Assembly: GCA_002900995.3 (NCBI GenBank)
Contig: CM035305.1
Span: forward strand, 620,001 to 684,000
Reading direction: 5' to 3'
DNA: 64,000 nucleotides
From: Ganoderma boninense
Taxonomy: Eukaryota; Basidiomycota; Agaricomycetes; Polyporales; Polyporaceae
Position numbers and translations under genes: made by a program. The notes under the pieces are model-generated. The model was not told the origin of the DNA. It was given only the letters and a program-made list of their open reading frames with translations, and did not search any database. Shown in pieces: positions 58,780 through 64,000 of this stretch (position 1 is its first letter; every line of letters starts with the position of its first letter).

Positions 58780-61064
58780 ACAAATGCATGTGGACGTTGC
58801 ATTTCGCGTCGCTATCACAGTGATTGAGCCTGGAGTCTGGAGTCTTGGGTCGACGGCGACGTCATCGCGTTACTGTTACCGTACGTCGCCCCCGAAGACA
58901 CCGTCCCGCATCTGTGCGGCGGTGTCTTGGGCCTATGTTTACTGACCATTTTCTCATCGACCGCGTAGCCGTAGCCTGCAGCACGAGTCCCTCGGGCTTC
59001 GTCCCCGTCGGGCCTTCCCAATCAAGCTCGTCGTCTCCGCAACACCCGCCACTCAACGTTCTACGCTCAACGCTCAACGGCCATTCGTTCCTCGGTCGGG
59101 CCCACGTCTTTCCATCCGGACGCCCCGGCCACTATCGCGGCGTTCTCGTTGTCGAAAGAGTCCCACCGTGACCGTCGACCGATCGGCACGCGAACGCGCT
59201 GCGGCCTTATTCGGGCACTCAGAAGAGTCAACGCCAACGCGAAATGCCAAGTGTGGGCTATAGATGGACGTGCGTCCCTTCAAGTTCCACCCGTGCTTCC
59301 GTACGTCCGGACTCGGACGCCTCAGAACAGCGACCTTATTCACTGACTCCTCGCGCCAGGCCCTCCGCATCGGGCGCACTGTCACTAGCACGGTGCATGG
59401 TGATGTCGCGCACATAGGGTGGAGGCGGCGTGGGCACGCCCGACGCCCTCGCAGCCTCCGAGTCGCCGCGCCAAATGCAAATGTGGCCATGGCGCCGTCC
59501 CCGCCCGTGTCCGCGTCCGCGTCGGGTGCACTCGCACTGGCCCGCTCGCGCTGCAGATCAGTCTCCAGTCGCGCGAGTGTTGTGCCCGTTACGGCGATGT
59601 CGGCATCCCGCGCCTCTGCCATTCCATCGACTCAATATTAATGTTAATGTTAATGAATCCAGCTGGGCTTCCGAATCCCTGGCCCCGGCGTAACCGTGCG
59701 TGCATAATGTTTTTTTTCCCTTCCCTTCCCTCCCCTGCAAATACGAATACCGTTACGAGCGACGAACTGAACTGACCGCGAAGGTCGAGCCGCCAGGGCT
59801 CTCCTTGTTCTGCATAGCCATTAGCCATAGCCCCATGGAAGCCGCAAGTGGCGCCCCCCCAGAAGCTTCGTATCATATGCACCACCCCTCCTCGTACTTA
59901 CTTCCTCCGACATATTGCATGCGTATGTCGGACCCCCCTCCCCCTCCCCTCTGTCGCCGCAGGGGGAATGGAGCTCGAGGGAGGCGGGCGCCCCACCACC
60001 GTCGAGCCCTACCGAGCCCCGTGCGCGCGCAGTCTAAGACGCAGACACACGGCGCATTAATCCAGGGAGCCCGCCTCGAGGTGCGGACACCGGAGACCCA
60101 AACCACCCCTGCGTCACAGTGCCCGGGGCGCTCGCTGCCACCACCTCGGGGCACGGGCACTGTCAGCTGGCTCCTGGCTCCTGCGCGCGCCAGTGCCAGC
60201 GACTAGCGAACTAGTGTGTGCCAGTGCACCCTGAGGCTGAAGACGAAGAGGGGAGCTTGTCAACGTCAATGGACCCGCCGCGTGCAGCGGAGCCGCCGGG
60301 CCCTCATCGCATGCGCCGCTTCCAAGCCTCCCTTCTTCCTTCTTTTCCTTGTTCGCCGTGGCATCTCTTACGCGCGCACGGCCACGGGCCCACATACTTA
60401 CTACTCTAGAATGCGGGCCCGCTGCCACAATATGTCCGTTCTGAGAAATCGCCTCGCCCACGACTGCCATTCCGGGCGCGATGGCGCGCTTGGCGGGTGA
60501 GTGGGCGGCGACGGAGATTTGGGACGGGGGAGGGAGCTCGAGGGTCCATGGACGGCCGCATCACGACACATACGTACTAATGTCGGATGGGGGAATGGAA
60601 GAACATGGGGATGTTGGAACGAGGCTGCCAGTGCCCGCCGGGCGAGTTGTTGCAGTGCTCACCGAATTCCGAAACGCCAGCCTTGTGGTCTGTGGTCTTC
60701 TGCCGTCTGCCACCTGCAGGCGTCGGCAGTCACTGGTCAGGCGTTGTTCTCCTCTCCCAGCCCCAGCCTTCCTGACCTTCTTCTCCCACCCCGATACCCT
60801 GATATCCCGATATCCAGGGACTAGGGTCTGCAAAACACCTGCTCGGCGCGACGGTGCCCCGCCTCCATCGATATCTGCAACGTATTCAACAGCAGTGAGT
60901 ATTCCAGATAGATTTCCACGGACGCCTCTCCCTTTTCTTCGTCCCGAGTCTTCGACAGCTCTCGGCTTCTCTTCCGCAACTCATCGAATTCCTGCTCTTC
61001 CTGCTCTTCCCGTTCTTCCTCGTCCTCTTCCTGCTCTTCTCCCCCTGTCCACAAACCACCGGCC

Positions 61065-63303
61065 CTACCGCTCCCCCTCCGGATCATACACATACCCCCC
61101 ATACACCGGCACCCACCTCCTCTCCCTCACCCGCGCCCGCACCTCCTCCCGCGCCCACGTGCACCCGCGCCCCGCGCTCCCCTCCGCGAGCGCCTGCTCG
61201 ACGACCGCGACCGCGACCTCGTAGTTCACCTCGGGGGCGTCCCCGAAGTCCGGCAGCAGCGCCGCCCCAGGGTCCGCGAGGGCCGGCGCGAGCGCGGCGA
61301 GGCGGCGGGCCCCCGCGATGATCATCGTGTCTGTCAGCGTGCGCGCCTGCGACAGCATCGCGCCCAGCCCGAGCCCGGGGTAGATCAGCGCGTCTGCGTG
61401 GCATGGCAGGGAGGCGGATGCGGTGGAGAATGGAGGAGGAAGGCGGGCGGTACGTGGACGATTGGCGCGTGTGTGGGGTCGAAGCCGGGACGGAGAGCGC
61501 GTCAATGGCCATGGTTCGGGTGTCGTTGTGGGTGCGCGCGTGCGCAGTCGTAGGGTCGTCGCATTAATCCAGGGATCAGGGATCGGGCGTCGGGCGCAAC
61601 GAGCGAGTGGGAGGGGGGGGAGGTCGCATCCGAGCCCAGACAAGGCAGGGCGAAGAGGCGCGATTTGCGAGTCGTGGGTTGTGCGGGGAAGGCACCGTCA
61701 GTAGCAGTCCTCGCTCGCGAAGCACGCTGAAGCCCCGGATCGGGCGACTCACTGTTGCACTCCGCGACGCTGAAACGAAAGAAGGCCGGCCACAGACGAC
61801 GGTGAGCACACCATTGATATTAATATTGTCAGCCCGCTGCTTCTTCTCGAGACCCTTCCCAGCCAGGAGACGTCGTCCGTGGCCTCGACGCCGCAGGGCG
61901 TCCGAGTTGCGCGCTCCCGAGCGACTCCCAAATTGCTCGGGAGCTCGGGGGCGCGCGGCAGGACGCCTTACGATATCGAAGCCACTGACACTCCCCTCGT
62001 CTTCCGGGAAGCTGTACGGTGGTGCCGTACAGAAGATGGGGGACGGCGATGGATGACGCACATGTACTCCTTCCCGCTCGGCAGCCTGCACGGCGGGAAC
62101 GGGCTTCCCGTCGCGAGGAGCGCCTTCCCGTCCGTCCAGTCCATCGCGTCCTGCGGCGTGACCTCGTGCAGCCTGCTCGGGTTCGACAGTGGGAGGATGA
62201 TCGGGCGCGGGGTCCCCTCTGCCATTGCGCGCACAACGTCCTCAGAGAATGCGCCTGCACGCGTCGAGCACCCGATGAGCACCGATGGGCGCACACGCTG
62301 GATGACCTCGAGCAGCCCGACCTCCCGCCCCTCCGCCTCGGGCCACTCGGCGTCGGAGCGCACGAACTCGCTGACGTCCTCGCGAATGTTCTCGGGGCCG
62401 AGTGATTGCTTGAGGAGGCCGTGCTTGTCGAGGAGGTAGAACTTCCCGTTCGCGACGTCCCTGTCGACGCCGTCGATGGACACGATGCCGTCCCGGAGCT
62501 GGCGCGCGATCCCGAGGCCCGCAGAGCCCGCGCCGAAGATGACGAAACGCTGGTCGGCGAGCTTGGAGTTCAGCACGCCCACTGCGGACATGATGCACGC
62601 GAGCGTCACTGCGCCGGTCCCTTGCCTGTGCCGGACAGAGGCGTCAGCATGTAAATTGCAATCAGAGTGCGCATGTGGCGCATGCGAGTTGAGCAGGGAA
62701 GCTCGTGATACACTGCGAAGAAATCTTGAGGGTAAAATGGAATCGCAGGGCGCACTCACACGTCGTCGTTGAAGACCGCATGGGAGTCACGGTATTTGTC
62801 GAGGAGTCGCTCCGCGTTTGTCACCCCGAAATCTTCAAAATGCAGGAGGCAATGCGGGTGGTGCTTGCGGACGAGCTGCACGAATCTGAGCGCGGCAATA
62901 AGATGGTTGAGATTGATGTGCCTTCAGTAATGTACCTGGGAGGAAAGGCACAGACCGGTCAACAAAGTTGTCGTACTCCTGGCCCCGAACACGAGGTTGC
63001 CGCCAGCCCTGTGGTTTAAGACATTAGCCGAAGAATGTTTCCGCGGGGTACCTGATACGCACGACATATAGGCGGTCGTTCAGGAGCTCGTCGTTGGTTG
63101 TGCCGACATCGAGGGTGACGCTGAGAGTCTTCGCAGGGTCCACACCCCCGATGAGGCTGTCAGAGGGTGAGATTTGGGTAAGCTCAACAGGTTATGTGCC
63201 TGGACATTTGACATACGTGTAGATAGCCGACTTTGCTGTAGCAATCTGATTTTGGTGAGCATGCTCCGTGTGCAGGGAAGGTGTGGACACGCACTCCAAT
63301 TCC
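61065..63303 (-). CDS. Malic enzyme paralogue, N-terminal exons not found (partial or 5'-truncated)
   Basis: Exons on the minus strand: 63303-63295, 63245-63217, 63156-63063, 63008-62956, 62885-62760, 62625-62062, 61769-61753 and 61393-61065. They encode the malic enzyme from [13 protein letters not shown] to the C-terminus DPEGER, with [67 protein letters not shown] and [13 protein letters not shown]. Exon sizes of 38 (9+29), 94, 53 and 126 nt equal those of the complete gene at 2593-5208. Protein identity to that gene is roughly two thirds. The first about 165 residues, including the catalytic IYTPT tyrosine, do not occur in the 0.7 kb upstream. The frame is clean and splice sites are intact, so the gene either has its first exons beyond the window after a long intron or insertion, or is a truncated copy. 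Confidence 0.85.
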
Positions 63304-64000
63304 CTGTCAACGACAGGCGGTCCGGTTCTGCGCATTAGCAAGCTCTGTAGGCACAACGGCGGGGTTACAAACTGCCGGTCTAATGGGCCTCGAAGGTTTG
63401 AGAGCCATGTCGCCCATTCTCCGCATGCCCGGATCTCGAGCCTCCATCCATGTTTGCGCAGCGGCGCGATGGGATTCCGCGACATTTCTCCCCTCCCACC
63501 CCGTAAAAAATGCCCGCCATGAGTCGTGAGTCGTGGCTCACTCCTCACGTCTGCAGCGCTTCTGGCCAGAGCCTGAGGGCGAAACAGACGCGAGACTTTG
63601 GGCTCATCATCGGCCCGGCCCACATGCCACGCCTCATGGGGAGAGAACATACCCTGCGGTGTCTCAGAGTTCGGGTGTCCACGCAGGGCCAAACGTGATG
63701 TGTGATTATAGATCAAGTGAGGATATCTTTGGGAAACTTATCCGTCACTTAACGCCTCCATATCATTTCTCCGAAACCGGAGATGACAACAAAGACCCGA
63801 GAGAACCCGGAAAACACGTTACAATCCTTTGCACAATCAAACAACAGCCGGTCCACATGTCGAGACTATCTCCTCACATGTTTGCGTTTAATGGCAGTGG
63901 GAGACGAGGTCAGGCGTCCCACAGGAACAACCACTCTCCAAGGACGTCGGTTTACTTTCATTGGGCTCAACACCCGAGAGCAGATGGGGGCGCGTAGCTC
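63304..64000. other. Region upstream of the malic enzyme paralogue exons
   Basis: Expected to hold the N-terminal malic enzyme exons (GDQGVG, YTPT, RGLY) but contains none of them on the minus strand. It is either an expanded intron, an insertion, or sequence beyond a truncation breakpoint. No other domain is recognised in its open frames. Confidence 0.5.

Larger units (their letters stand above)
56607..61064. other. 4.5-kb gene-poor region
   Basis: GC-rich, with overlapping chance frames on both strands and simple repeats ((CGT)n at 58761-58779, TTAATG repeats at about 59638-59653). No domain or splice-consistent gene recognised. The left 0.2 kb is the F-box promoter; the right end is the 3' flank of the second malic enzyme. 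Confidence 0.4.

Overview
The window is nuclear DNA from a filamentous basidiomycete, most likely an Agaricomycete (polypore-like). Evidence: intron-dense genes with 50-80 nt GT-AG (occasionally GC-AG) introns, GC-rich coding exons, a DUF6533 membrane protein, an RNAi-type RNA-dependent RNA polymerase, a microsomal P450 and a Ty1/copia retrotransposon. Assignment is by eye from domains and motifs; no database search was run.

Layout, left to right: a 2H-phosphoesterase-like gene running off the left edge (minus); a LysM membrane protein (minus) head-to-head with a complete malic enzyme gene (plus, 8 exons); mitochondrial ribosomal protein uL23m (minus); U1A/U2B''-type snRNP protein (minus, last intron GC-AG); a DUF6533 membrane protein (minus); an acetylpolyamine amidohydrolase/HDAC-like gene (minus) divergent from a large RdRP gene (plus); a cytochrome P450 (plus); a CorA/Mrs2-type Mg transporter (minus); a gene-poor 4.3 kb; an RCC1-repeat protein (minus) divergent from a PNPOx-like FMN protein (plus).

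The centre (34.6-45.4 kb) is an ABCA-type full transporter on the minus strand, broken by a 4,732-bp Ty1/copia element at 35676-40407. The element has two 219-bp LTRs that read as identical, a 5-bp target duplication (CGCCG), a primer site matching the internal anticodon region of initiator tRNA-Met, a polypurine tract, and Gag-PR-IN-RT-RNaseH coding split by two one-base G insertions. It sits exactly in the Walker A motif of the second nucleotide-binding domain. The transporter also carries an 8-bp tandem duplication that shifts its frame. A 383-bp Tc1/mariner-like MITE flanked by TA lies just upstream of it.

The right third is gene-poor: a small secreted, probably GPI-anchored protein, an F-box-like protein, and at the end a second malic enzyme paralogue on the opposite strand. 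That paralogue keeps the exon structure of the first, but its N-terminal exons are absent from the remaining 0.7 kb. I found no RNA genes, CRISPR arrays or bacterial-type features. The genes form no obvious pathway or biosynthetic cluster; this is an ordinary chromosomal arm whose notable features are transposon activity, paralogue pairs and unusual splicing.
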